A DNA stretch of 64,000 nucleotides, taken from CAXMMR01 sp963692975. Its GTDB lineage: Bacteria > Pseudomonadota > Alphaproteobacteria > Acetobacterales > Acetobacteraceae. Both the position numbers and the translations under genes were made by a program. The DNA is taken from NCBI GenBank assembly GCA_963692975.2, contig CAXMMR010000032.1, positions 71,185-135,184 on the forward strand, read 5' to 3'. Numbering within the stretch: position 1 is the stretch's first letter; every line of letters starts with the position of its first letter. A model generated the notes under the pieces. The model did no database searches and was not told the DNA's origin. It saw only the letters and a program-made list of their open reading frames with translations. Positions 34,201-42,614 of this stretch are shown here, in pieces.

Positions 34201-34260
34201 GGCAAGGCAAGGCAAGGCAAGGCAAGGCAAGGCAAGGCAAGGCAAGGCAAGGCAAGGCAA
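34201..34260. repeat. Pentanucleotide microsatellite (GGCAA)12
   Basis: Exactly 60 bases of GGCAA directly after the hisE stop, running into GGGGCTTTGCCCC of a GC-hairpin repeat. Other copies of that repeat carry a single AAGGCAAGG at the same place, so this looks like slippage expansion of the repeat boundary. Confidence 0.97.
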
Positions 34261-34462
34261 GGGGCTTTGCCCCTTAACCCCATCAAAGGCGGAGCCTTTG
34301 AAATCCATTTAGTAGTCACTTTGACTGAGCGAACTCGGGGCTGTTCGAGGCACAAATCAACGGCTTCGCCAAGCGAGGAAGAACGAGTCTAGACTGTAAC
34401 AAACGGGGTCTGGGGCCTTACGGCCCCAGCGGGTCCAGGGCAGAGCTCTGGCCTTGCCTTAC
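34261..34462. repeat. GC-hairpin intergenic repeat, copy 8 (full)
   Basis: GGGGCTTTGCCCC, AAAGGCGGAGCCTTTGAAATCCAT, a variable centre with a TTCGCCAAGCGAGGA segment, GGGGTCTGGGGCCTTACGGCCCC, and CCAGGGCAGAGCTCTGGCC. It lies between hisE and the HIT gene, whose ATG is 9 bases further. Confidence 0.85.
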
Positions 34463-34470
34463 TGAAGGAG

Positions 34471-34884
34471 ATGCCAGTCGTGGCCATCGACGCCTTGGCG
34501 CCTTACGACGATGCCAACATCTTCGCCCGCCTGCTGCGCGGCGAGATCCCCTCGCGTCGGGTCTACGAGGACGAGTGGGCCGTCGCCTTTCACGACATCA
34601 CCCCGCGCGCCCCGGTGCACGTGCTGATCATCCCGCGCGGCCGCTACGTCTCGTTGAGCGACTTCACCCGCGACGCTTCGGCCGAGGAGATTGCCGGATT
34701 TTTCCGCGCCGTCGGCGTCGTGGCCCGGGCGCAGAACCTGGAGCAGCCGGGCTACCGGATGTTGGCCAACATGGGGGGGCATGGCGGCCAGGAGGTTGCG
34801 CATTTCCACGTCCACCTGTTCGGCGGCGCCCCGCTTGGCGCCATGCTCGACGCCCGTGTCGCTCCAGCTCCGCCGTCAGCGTGA
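34471..34884 (+). CDS. HIT-family (HINT-like) nucleotide-binding protein
   Basis: 137 aa. NIFARLLRGEIPSRRVYEDE at the N-terminus, HVLIIPRGRYVSLSDF in the middle, and the HxHxH motif in VAHFHVHLFGGAPLG near residue 113 are those of histidine-triad hydrolases acting on nucleoside phosphoramidates or similar. It precedes the thiC riboswitch; there is no evident functional link. Confidence 0.92.
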   Translation: MPVVAIDALAPYDDANIFARLLRGEIPSRRVYEDEWAVAFHDITPRAPVHVLIIPRGRYVSLSDFTRDASAEEIAGFFRAVGVVARAQNLEQPGYRMLANMGGHGGQEVAHFHVHLFGGAPLGAMLDARVAPAPPSA

Positions 34885-34917
34885 TTGACAGTTTGCCATC
34901 CTGGCGTGGAGAGTGTC

Positions 34918-35029
34918 GGCCACCGAGGGGAGCTCCGGCAAGGAGCTGAGAGGCCGATGGCGGACCGATCCGCAGCGCGGCGACCCTTCAAACCTGATCC
35001 GGTTCATACCGGCGGAGGGACGGTTGGCC
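34918..35029 (+). promoter_or_regulatory. TPP riboswitch (THI element)
   Basis: Contains the conserved core CTGAGAGG (34947-34954), ACCCTTCAAACCTGATCCGG (34983-35002) and TACCGGCGGAGGGA (35007-35020). The P1 stem pairs GGCCACCG (34918-34925) with CGGTTGGCC (35021-35029). It binds thiamin pyrophosphate to repress downstream thiamin synthesis and lies directly upstream of thiC. The 3' strand of P1 overlaps a competing hairpin (35026-35042, GGCCCG/CGGGCC). Confidence 0.95.
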
Positions 35030-35045
35030 CGCTCGCCGGGCCCGT

Positions 35046-35062
35046 CTCCTTCCTCGAAGGAG
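35046..35062 (+). promoter_or_regulatory. Hairpin sequestering the thiC Shine-Dalgarno
   Basis: CTCCTTC-CTC-GAAGGAG, a perfect 7-bp stem that buries the AAGGAGG ribosome-binding site (35057-35063) ahead of ATG 35072. No T tract follows, so the riboswitch output is more likely translational than terminating. Confidence 0.7.
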
Positions 35063-35071
35063 GATTGCGAC

Positions 35072-36925
35072 ATGACATACCAGCAGAACCCGCGTGAGCT
35101 TGGCACCGTCACCACCGGCCCGATCACCGGCTCGCACAAGGCCTACTCTGCCCCCGCCGAGCATCCCGAGATCCGGGTGCCGCATCGCGAGATCCCGCTA
35201 GACCCGAGTGCCGCCGCGCCGCCAGTGCGCGTCTACGACACCTCCGGCCCGTTCACCGACCCGTCGATTACGATCGACCTGGCCGCCGGCCTTCCGCCGC
35301 TACGGGCCGCCTGGGTCGCCCGCCGCGAGGTCGACGCCGCCACTCCCCGCGCCGTCCGCCCAGAGGACAATGGCGGCGCCAGCGGCGACCGTCTGGTTAC
35401 CCCTTGTCCGGCGCCGCTCGCCGTCCACGTCGGCCGCGAGGGCTGCCCGATCACTCAGTACGAGTTCGCTCGCGCCGGCATCGTCACCGAGGAAATGATC
35501 TACGTCGCTCACCGCGAGAACATCGGCCGCAGCGAGGCCTGCGAGGGCGCCGCCGCCCGGCGGGCCGACGGCGAAGATTTCGGCGCCGAGATCCCCGAGT
35601 TCATCACCCCCGAGTTCGTCCGTTCCGAAATCGCGGCGGGACGCGCCATCATTCCGGCCAACATCAACCACCCCGAGCTCGAGCCGGTCATCATCGGCCG
35701 CAACTTCCTGGTCAAGGTGAACGCCAACATCGGCAATTCGGCGGTGACCTCATCCGCCGCTGACGAGGTCGAGAAGCTGGTCTGGGCGATCCGCTGGGGC
35801 GGCGACACGGTGATGGACCTGTCCACCGGCCGCAACATCCACAACATCCGCGGCTGGATCCTGCGCAACTCGCCGGTGCCGATCGGCACCGTGCCGATCT
35901 ACCAGGCGCTCGAGAAGGTCGACGGCGAGCCCGAGAAGCTGACCTGGGAGATCTTCCGCGACACCCTGATCGAGCAGGCCGAGCAGGGGGTGGACTACTT
36001 CACCATCCACGCCGGCGTGCGCCTCGCCCACGTGCCGCTGACCGCCAAGCGCATGACCGGGATCGTGTCCCGCGGCGGCTCGATCATGGCGCGCTGGTGC
36101 CTCAGTCACCATCGCGAAAGCTTCCTCTATGAGCATTTCGAGGAGATCTGCGAGATCATGCGCAAGTATGACGTCTCGTTCAGCCTCGGCGACGGCCTCC
36201 GCCCCGGCTCCATCCACGACGCCAACGACGCCGCCCAGTTCGCCGAGCTGACGACACTCGGCGAGCTGACCAAGATCGCCTGGGCGAAAGGCTGCCAGGT
36301 GATGATCGAGGGTCCCGGCCACGTGCCGATGCACAAGATCAAGGTCAACATGGACAAGCAGCTGCGCGAGTGCGGCGAGGCGCCGTTCTACACCCTCGGC
36401 CCGCTGACCACCGACATCGCGCCCGGCTACGACCACATCACCTCGGCGATCGGCGCGGCGATGATCGGCTGGTTCGGCACCGCGATGCTCTGCTACGTGA
36501 CGCCGAAGGAGCATCTCGGCCTGCCCAACCGCGACGACGTCAAAACCGGCGTGATCACCTACAAGATCGCCGCCCACGCCGCCGACCTCGCCAAGGGCCA
36601 TCCGGCGGCCAAGCTGCGCGACGATGCGCTGAGCCAAGCGCGCTTTGACTTCCGCTGGGAGGACCAGTTCAACATCGGGCTCGATCCGGACACCGCACGG
36701 GCGTATCACGACGAGACGTTGCCCAAGGAGGCGCACAAGGTGGCGCATTTCTGTTCCATGTGCGGTCCAAAATTCTGCTCCATGCGGATCAGCCAGGACC
36801 TGCGCGTCGAGGCCGACCGGCTGGCCGGGCTCGAGGCGAAGAGCGCCGAGTTCGTCGAGGCTGGCGGCTCGCTCTACGTCGCCGAACATGCGCCGGGAAG
36901 CCTGCCGGAAGCCTTGCTGGGGTGA
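35072..36925 (+). CDS. thiC: Phosphomethylpyrimidine synthase
   Basis: Radical-SAM enzyme that converts AIR to HMP-P for thiamin. 617 aa. TSSAADEVEKLVWAIRWGGD, GNSAVTSS, GVDYFTIHAGV, MIEGPGHVPMHKI and the C-terminal [4Fe-4S] motif CSMCGPKFCSM are all present. ATG 35072 is chosen because it follows the riboswitch and strong AAGGAGG; the frame is open 53 codons upstream through the riboswitch. The stop overlaps the next gene as GTGA. Confidence 0.97.
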   Translation: MTYQQNPRELGTVTTGPITGSHKAYSAPAEHPEIRVPHREIPLDPSAAAPPVRVYDTSGPFTDPSITIDLAAGLPPLRAAWVARREVDAATPRAVRPEDNGGASGDRLVTPCPAPLAVHVGREGCPITQYEFARAGIVTEEMIYVAHRENIGRSEACEGAAARRADGEDFGAEIPEFITPEFVRSEIAAGRAIIPANINHPELEPVIIGRNFLVKVNANIGNSAVTSSAADEVEKLVWAIRWGGDTVMDLSTGRNIHNIRGWILRNSPVPIGTVPIYQALEKVDGEPEKLTWEIFRDTLIEQAEQGVDYFTIHAGVRLAHVPLTAKRMTGIVSRGGSIMARWCLSHHRESFLYEHFEEICEIMRKYDVSFSLGDGLRPGSIHDANDAAQFAELTTLGELTKIAWAKGCQVMIEGPGHVPMHKIKVNMDKQLRECGEAPFYTLGPLTTDIAPGYDHITSAIGAAMIGWFGTAMLCYVTPKEHLGLPNRDDVKTGVITYKIAAHAADLAKGHPAAKLRDDALSQARFDFRWEDQFNIGLDPDTARAYHDETLPKEAHKVAHFCSMCGPKFCSMRISQDLRVEADRLAGLEAKSAEFVEAGGSLYVAEHAPGSLPEALLG

Positions 36926-37848
36926 GCGTCGACGCGCGCGCGGCCCTGGAGGCGATCGGCCAGCTCCCCGATACCGAGATCGACATCGCCGACGCGGCGC
37001 TGCAACTCGCCCGCGTCGACGCGCCGGACGCGGACTGGCTAGCCGCGCGCGAGCACCTCTCGGCGCTGGCGCGCGACGCGGTGATGTTCGCCGTCGGCGA
37101 AAAGGCGAGCGACCTCAAGCACCAAGCGCTCAGCCTCGCCGGCCTGATCTCCGGCCGATACGGCTATGCCGGCGACGTCGAGCACTACGACGACCTGGCT
37201 AACGTCAACCTGATCCGGGTGATCGAGCGCCGGCGCGGCATGCCGGTCGCCCTCGGCGTGCTGTGGCTGCACTGCGCGCATGCCGCCGGCTGGAACGCCT
37301 ACGGCATCGACTTTCCCGGCCATTTCCTCGTCGGCCTCCCCTCGGTCACGAAGCCCGAGCGGCTGCGTCCGCCGCGCCAGGGCGCGCCCGGCCGCGCGGC
37401 CCCACTCGGCGCCCGCCCCGCCGAACGGGCCCAACGGCAGTCCTCCAGCCAGGCGGTGATCGACGTCTTCCGCGGCGGCGCCGGCCTGGACGCGCCGCAG
37501 CTGCGCGAACTGATCAAGCGCATCGAGGGTCAGGAGGCTGAACTGCGCCCGGGCCTGCTGAAGCCCATGAGCACCCGCGGTGTGCTGCTGCGCATGCAGA
37601 ACAACATCAAGCTGCGCCGTCTCCGTGCCGGCTCCCTCGCCCCCGCGCTCGACTGCATCGACGACATGCTGCGCTTCGCCCCGGACGAGGTCGGCCTGTG
37701 GCGCGAAGCCGGCTTGATCAACCAGCGCCTCGACCGCGTCCCCGCCGCGCTCGGCTGCTTTGAGAGATTTCTGGACCTGGTCCCCGCGGGCGACGCCGCC
37801 ACCCGCGTGCGCACCACCATGGACGAACTGCGAGCTCGGTTGCACTGA
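36922..37848 (+). CDS. SirB1-type protein (transglutaminase-like plus TPR)
   Basis: 308 aa from GTG 36922, which overlaps the thiC stop (GTGA 36922-36925). The N-terminal half matches SirB1/transglutaminase-like proteins: VNLIRVIERRRGMPVALGVL, HAAGWNAYGIDFPGHFLVGL. A Pro/Arg-rich insert (about 145-170) separates it from the C-terminal TPR-like half (LDCIDDMLRFAPDEVGLWRE, LGCFERFLDLVPAGDAA). Function unknown. It is translationally coupled to thiC, so it should respond to the TPP riboswitch. Confidence 0.82.
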   Translation: MSVDARAALEAIGQLPDTEIDIADAALQLARVDAPDADWLAAREHLSALARDAVMFAVGEKASDLKHQALSLAGLISGRYGYAGDVEHYDDLANVNLIRVIERRRGMPVALGVLWLHCAHAAGWNAYGIDFPGHFLVGLPSVTKPERLRPPRQGAPGRAAPLGARPAERAQRQSSSQAVIDVFRGGAGLDAPQLRELIKRIEGQEAELRPGLLKPMSTRGVLLRMQNNIKLRRLRAGSLAPALDCIDDMLRFAPDEVGLWREAGLINQRLDRVPAALGCFERFLDLVPAGDAATRVRTTMDELRARLH

Positions 37849-37849
37849 A

Positions 37850-38075
37850 GGAAGCAAGCGGTTCTTTTTTTGAAAAAAGAACCAAAACTTTTATTCAGTA
37901 AGAAGCTTTGGCATCAAGCAAGTCCAAACTCAATGAGCTGAATTACCGGGATTCATAGAAAACGTATATTAGGTCACCTGGGCTATGCTCCCTAAGGCTG
38001 CCGACTAACAAAGTTTAAACTTCAAGTAAGTAAAAGTTTTTTGCTTCTTTTTTTCAAAAAAGAAGCGCTTCCTTT
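37850..38075. repeat. A/T-rich hairpin repeat, copy B (about 225 bp)
   Basis: Left arm GGTTCTTTTTTTGAAAAAAGAACC (37859-37882, split by its loop) and right arm GCTTCTTTTTTTCAAAAAAGAAGC (38043-38066), inverted around an A/T-richer centre of about 140 bp. It starts 2 bases after the SirB1 stop. Its right part encodes the C-terminus of the convergent membrane protein gene. Confidence 0.85.
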
Positions 38076-39341
38076 ACTAACCATCGCCCCCGCAATCGCA
38101 TAAGCCGGCACCAGCATCAAGTTATATCGCGGCTGGTTCACGGCCACCGCCGCGTTGAAAGCCAGCATGAACCAGCCGGGCAGGGCGATCACCCGCAGCG
38201 CCGGACGCCGCATCGTCTGCCAAAAACAGACCGGCGCCAGCACCAATCCCCAATACCGATCAATCCAGGCCCCGCGCAGCGCCAGCGGAACCGACGTCGC
38301 GACGTGCCACAGCGCGTGCGGCCAGATGTAGGTCCGCAGCAGATAACCCAGATGATGCTCATACCCGCCCGCCGCGAGCAGCGTCTGTAGCAACATCGGC
38401 CCAATGCCGATGGCGTAAAACGTGTCCGCCCGGTCGCTCCAGCCAAACCGGTCGCACGCCCCGGCGCCGGCCAGCGATCGCCCCAACGCATTGCCGTCCG
38501 GCAGCCAGCAAACGTAGCTCAGCCCGTATTCCCGCCAGGTCATCGCGTCGAACGAAATCCGCTGCACCAGCGTGTGGCTGTCATAGCCATGCGTCAGCGC
38601 CAGCCGGTGCAACACCAGCAGGTTGCGCGCGAGCCAAGGCGCCACCACCGCGACCAGGCACAGCGCAAACCTGCCCCAGGCCCGCCCATCCCGCCACCGC
38701 ACGGCAATCCCGCCGCCCACCACCAGGCAGGCGAGCCCAAGATAGAGAAACCCCGGCTTGCACAGGATCGCGAGCCCCAGCAGCCCCCCCGCCCACGCGT
38801 ATCGTCGCCCGACCGCCGCCGCCGTCGACCCGGTGGTCAGCGCCAGCGCCAGCGTCTCCGTCATCAGCCAGTTCGCCGTGTCCAGCATCGCCGGCGCGCT
38901 CAGCAGCGCCAGCCCCAGCGCGACCCATCCGACTGCCAGGCCGCCGACTGCCTCTGCCATCCACCAGGTCAGCCAGTACACCACGCCCAGCAGCCCCACC
39001 TGCAGCGTCCGCATCACCGGCGCCGCCCGGCTGCACTCGGCATCGTGACCTTCCGAGTCGACCACGCACCGCATTGCCGCGGCAAAGCCAGGGTCGAGCG
39101 AGGCCGCCCCCGCCAGCACCGCCGGATACAGCGGCGCGAAGCGCATCCCCGGCGGATGCACCCCGTCCGGCCCCGACACGGCAAATTGGTAGCCGTCGGT
39201 AAACCGGCCGTGGTCACGCAAATCCTGAGCGATGCCCAGATAAAACTGCTGATCGAACAACGCGAGCGGCTGCACCCGCCTGGTCGGCCACAGCGCGGCC
39301 AGGACAAGCGCGATCAGCAGGGCAGGGCGCAGGTGCGGCAT
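38022..39341 (-). CDS. Polytopic membrane protein, GT39/ArnT-like
   Basis: 439 aa with about 9-11 hydrophobic helices (for example ALLIALVLAALWP, LLGVVYWLTWWMAEAVGGLA, GLLGLAILCKPGFLYLGLAC, FALCLVAVVAPWLARNLLVL). The LCKPG and PWLARN segments are typical of GT39/PMT-like lipid-linked glycosyltransferases. A first-loop acidic catalytic site is not obvious. The last about 19 residues (VSKGSASFLKKRSKKLLLT) and the stop come from A/T repeat copy B. It lies between two A/T repeats, and ATG 39341 avoids repeat-derived upstream codons. Confidence 0.75.
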   Translation of the reverse strand: MPHLRPALLIALVLAALWPTRRVQPLALFDQQFYLGIAQDLRDHGRFTDGYQFAVSGPDGVHPPGMRFAPLYPAVLAGAASLDPGFAAAMRCVVDSEGHDAECSRAAPVMRTLQVGLLGVVYWLTWWMAEAVGGLAVGWVALGLALLSAPAMLDTANWLMTETLALALTTGSTAAAVGRRYAWAGGLLGLAILCKPGFLYLGLACLVVGGGIAVRWRDGRAWGRFALCLVAVVAPWLARNLLVLHRLALTHGYDSHTLVQRISFDAMTWREYGLSYVCWLPDGNALGRSLAGAGACDRFGWSDRADTFYAIGIGPMLLQTLLAAGGYEHHLGYLLRTYIWPHALWHVATSVPLALRGAWIDRYWGLVLAPVCFWQTMRRPALRVIALPGWFMLAFNAAVAVNQPRYNLMLVPAYAIAGAMVSKGSASFLKKRSKKLLLT

Positions 39342-39353
39342 CCTCAAATAAAT

Positions 39354-39466
39354 CAAGCAGTTCTTTTTTTCAAAAAAGAACCAAAAAACTTCTATCCGAT
39401 AAGAGGCGCGACAGCGCGTCCAAAGTTTTTTGCTTCTTTTTTTCAAAAAAGAAGGCCTTCCTTCCT
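39354..39466. repeat. A/T-rich hairpin repeat, copy C (about 113 bp)
   Basis: Arms GTTCTTTTTTTC/AAAAAAGAACC at 39359-39382 and GCTTCTTTTTTTC/AAAAAAGAAGG at 39432-39455, with AAAAAACTTCT and AAAGTTTTTT inside. It fills the divergent gap between the GT39-like gene and the Smr gene, so it is not restricted to convergent 3' ends. Confidence 0.85.
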
Positions 39467-39469
39467 GCC

Positions 39470-39997
39470 ATGACGAGAACACGCCGGCTAAGCGAGGCAG
39501 ACCTGGCCGAATGGAGCGCTTATGCGCGCCACCTCCGCCTACTGCCCGGCCGCCCCACACCGCCGCCACCCGCCGCCCCGCCGCCGCCCAGCGTCCTCGC
39601 CCGGCCACTGGCGCCGCGCGCCCGCCCCGTCAGCGCCAGCCCGCTTGTCGCCCCTCTGGTGGTCGGCCTCCGCCCCACCGGCATCGACAGCACCAGCTGG
39701 ACTCGCTTCGCCGGTGGCAAACTGCCGGTTCAGCGCCGCCTCGACCTGCACGGACGCACCGCCCAGCACGCCCACGTCACCCTCGAGCCGTTCCTGCACG
39801 CCGCCCGCGCCGACGGCTTGCGGTGCGTCGAGGTGATCACCGGCCGCGGCTCCGGCGAGGCCGGTGGCATCCTGAAGCGCGAGCTGCCGCACTGGCTAAA
39901 CGCCCCCGCGCTTCGTCCGCTGATCCTGGCCGTGCTGCACCCGCACGCCGCCAATCCCGGCTCCGTCCGGGTGCTGCTGCGCGTACGCCGCCCATGA
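39470..39997 (+). CDS. Smr-domain protein
   Basis: 175 aa. A Pro/Ala-rich N-terminal region (about 25-60) precedes the Smr domain (about 88-175), with RRLDLHGRTAQHAHVTLEPF, VEVITGRGSGEAGGILKREL and PHWLNAP. Smr domains are found in MutS2 and stand-alone nucleases. Located immediately upstream of mutS; its stop overlaps an ATG (ATGA 39994-39997) that opens a 5-codon mini-ORF leading to the mutS start. Confidence 0.88.
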   Translation: MTRTRRLSEADLAEWSAYARHLRLLPGRPTPPPPAAPPPPSVLARPLAPRARPVSASPLVAPLVVGLRPTGIDSTSWTRFAGGKLPVQRRLDLHGRTAQHAHVTLEPFLHAARADGLRCVEVITGRGSGEAGGILKRELPHWLNAPALRPLILAVLHPHAANPGSVRVLLRVRRP

Positions 39998-40007
39998 GCG
40001 CCAAACC

Positions 40008-42614
40008 GTGAGCGTAAGCGCCGTGCCATCCCGCGCCGAGGGCGCCTCGCCGGTCATCGCCCAATGGTTTGCGCTCAAGGCTGAGCAGCCCGAGGCGCTG
40101 CTGTTCTTCCGCATGGGCGATTTCTTCGAGCTGTTCTTCGAGGATGCGCAAGCCGCAGCCGCCGCGCTCGACATCCAGCTCTCCGCCCGTGGCGAGCACG
40201 CCGGCCAGCCGATCCCGATGTGCGGCGTCCCCGTCACCACGGCGGAGATCTACCTGCCGCGGCTGATTCGCGCCGGCTTCCGCGTCGCCGTCGCCGAGCA
40301 GATGGAGGAGGCCGCCGCCCGCGCCGGCAAGGCGCCGCTGCACCGCGCTATCGTCCGCCTGATCACGCCCGGCACGCTGACCGAAGACACCCTGCTCGAC
40401 GGCCGCCGTCCCAACCTGCTGCTCGCCCTCGCCGCGGGCAGCCAGGGCGAGCCGCTTGGCGCCGCCTGGCTCGAAATCTCCACCGGCCTGTTCGAAACCG
40501 AGTCCGTCTCGCCCGCCGCCCTGCCGGCCCTGCTCGCCCGCCTCGACCCGGCCGAGATCCTTGCGCCTGCCGACCTGCCGCTCGGCGAGTGGGCCGCCCG
40601 CCGCGCCCCCGAGCAGCCGCGCCTGCCGCCCGCCGAGGCGCGCCGCCTGTTCGAGGCCCAGGCCGGCACCGCCGCGCTCGATGCCCTCGGCGGCTTCTCC
40701 GCCCCCGAGATCGCCGCCGCCGCCGCCGCGCTGGACTACGTCCAGCTCACCCAGGCCGGCCGCATGCCGCGCCTCGGCCGCCCGCGCCCCGCCGGCCAGG
40801 GTGACCGCCTGCAGCTCGACGCCGCCACCCGCGCCTCGCTCGAGATCACCCTCGCGCGCGACGGCTCCTCCGGTCATACCCTACTGGCCGCGGTGGACCG
40901 CACCGGCAGCGCCGCCGGCGCCCGGACGCTCGCCACCTGGCTCGCCGCCCCGCTCACCGACGCCGAGGCCATCGCCCGCCGCCAGGACGCCTGGTCCCAC
41001 CTCGCCGCGCTGCCGTTGATCGACGGCGCCACCCTGCGCCGTCTGCTCAAGCGCTGCCCGGACCTCGCCCGCGCCCTCGGCCGTCTCTCACTTGACCGCG
41101 CTACCCCGCGCGATCTCGGGGCCGTGCGCGACGCCCTTGCTGTCGCCGAGCTCGCCGACACCACGCTCGCCGACCCACCGCCCTGCCTTGCCGCCCTCGC
41201 CCAGGCGCTCCGCCCTGCGCCCCATCTCGCCGCCCGCCTGCGCGACGCGCTGGTCGAAGCCCCGCCTCCTCGCTTCGAGGACGGCATGGTGATCGCGTCC
41301 GGCCATGACGGCGAGCTCGCCGCCGAGCGCGCTCTGCACGACGAGGGCCGCCAGACGATCCCCCGCCTGCAGCTCGATTACGCTCAGCGCTTCGGCGTCG
41401 CCGCGCTCAAGATCCGCCACCACGCCCAGCTCGGCTACGTCCTCGAAGCCCCCGCCGTCGCCGTCGAGAGCCTGCGCGGCCATCCTGATCTCATCCTGCG
41501 CCAGGGCATGGCGAACGGCGCCCGCTTCCAGCTTGCCGAGCTCACCGAGCTCGACCGGCGCATCACTGAAGCCGGCGAGCGCGCCGCCGCCCGCGAGCGC
41601 GCCATCGTCGCCGCGCTCTGCGCCGCGTGCCTGGCCGCCGCCGCCCCGCTCGCCGCCTGCGCCGAGGCGCTCGCCGAGCTCGACGCGCTGCTGTGCTGCG
41701 CCGAGCTCGCTCAGCGCACGGATTGGTGCCGCCCTACCGTCACCACCGACCAGGCCTTCCAGGTCGAGCGCCTGCGCCACCCGACGGTCGAGGCCGCAGC
41801 GCGCGGCCGCGCCGCCGTCCAGCCCAACGATTGCGACCTCTCGCCGGAGCGCCGGATGATGCTGCTCACCGGCCCCAACATGGCCGGCAAGTCCACCTTC
41901 CTGCGCCAGAACGCGCTCGCCATCGTCCTCGCCCAGGCCGGCCTGCCGCTACCCGCCGCGTCTGCGACCATCGGCATCGCCGACCGCCTGTTCAGCCGCG
42001 TCGGCGGGGCGGACGACCTCGCCCGCGGCCGCTCCACCTTCATGGTCGAGATGACCGAGGCCGCCGCCATCCTGAACCAGGCCGGCCCGCGCTCCTTCGT
42101 CGTCATCGACGAGATCGGCCGCGGCACCTCGACGCTGGACGGGCTCGCCATCGCCTGGGCGGTGCTGGAGGCGCTGCACGCCAGCATCCGCTGCCGGACC
42201 ATCTTCGCCACCCACTTCCACGAGCTCGCCAGCCTCGGCGCCACCCTGCCGCGCCTGCGCCCGGCCACCATGCGGGTCAAGGAGTGGCAGGGTGAACTCG
42301 TCTTCCTGCACGAGGTCGGCGAGGGCGCCGCCCGACGCAGCTGGGGCGTCCACGTCGCGCGCCTTGCCGGTGTCCCCGCCGCGGTGGTCCGCCGCGCCGC
42401 CGCCCTGCTCGCCAACCTCGAGCGCGCGCCGCGCCCGATTGAGGCCGAGCTGCCGCTGTTCGCCCATCTCGCCGCGCCGAGCGAGCCCGATGACGCCACG
42501 CCCGCGGCAAGCGAGACGCTGGAGCTGGCCCTGGCCGCCATCGACCCCGACGCGCTGAGCCCACGCGAAGCCCTGGCGGCGCTCTACCGGCTCAAGTCGC
42601 TGCAGCGCGGCTGA
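40008..42614 (+). CDS. mutS: DNA mismatch repair protein MutS
   Basis: Recognises mismatches and starts repair. 868 aa. The N-terminal mismatch-binding domain has FFRMGDFFELFFEDA (the Phe-x-Glu reader is FFE); connector and lever domains follow; Walker A LLTGPNMAGKSTFLRQ; Walker B FVVIDEIGRGTSTLDGLAIA; ATHFHELASLG. The GTG start at 40008 overlaps the stop of a 5-codon mini-ORF (GTGA 40008-40011). A GC-hairpin repeat follows the stop directly. Confidence 0.96.
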   Translation: MSVSAVPSRAEGASPVIAQWFALKAEQPEALLFFRMGDFFELFFEDAQAAAAALDIQLSARGEHAGQPIPMCGVPVTTAEIYLPRLIRAGFRVAVAEQMEEAAARAGKAPLHRAIVRLITPGTLTEDTLLDGRRPNLLLALAAGSQGEPLGAAWLEISTGLFETESVSPAALPALLARLDPAEILAPADLPLGEWAARRAPEQPRLPPAEARRLFEAQAGTAALDALGGFSAPEIAAAAAALDYVQLTQAGRMPRLGRPRPAGQGDRLQLDAATRASLEITLARDGSSGHTLLAAVDRTGSAAGARTLATWLAAPLTDAEAIARRQDAWSHLAALPLIDGATLRRLLKRCPDLARALGRLSLDRATPRDLGAVRDALAVAELADTTLADPPPCLAALAQALRPAPHLAARLRDALVEAPPPRFEDGMVIASGHDGELAAERALHDEGRQTIPRLQLDYAQRFGVAALKIRHHAQLGYVLEAPAVAVESLRGHPDLILRQGMANGARFQLAELTELDRRITEAGERAAARERAIVAALCAACLAAAAPLAACAEALAELDALLCCAELAQRTDWCRPTVTTDQAFQVERLRHPTVEAAARGRAAVQPNDCDLSPERRMMLLTGPNMAGKSTFLRQNALAIVLAQAGLPLPAASATIGIADRLFSRVGGADDLARGRSTFMVEMTEAAAILNQAGPRSFVVIDEIGRGTSTLDGLAIAWAVLEALHASIRCRTIFATHFHELASLGATLPRLRPATMRVKEWQGELVFLHEVGEGAARRSWGVHVARLAGVPAAVVRRAAALLANLERAPRPIEAELPLFAHLAAPSEPDDATPAASETLELALAAIDPDALSPREALAALYRLKSLQRG

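Noticed and set aside
34201..34260. (GGCAA)12 as a translational phase-variation switch
   Set aside because: It lies after the hisE stop and outside any supported reading frame, so it cannot switch a frame; a transcriptional effect remains possible.
37850..39466. Two A/T repeats flanking the GT39-like gene read as a composite mobile element
   Set aside because: Other copies of the same repeat flank unrelated core genes singly, there are no visible target duplications and no transposase, so flanking by two copies is probably coincidence.
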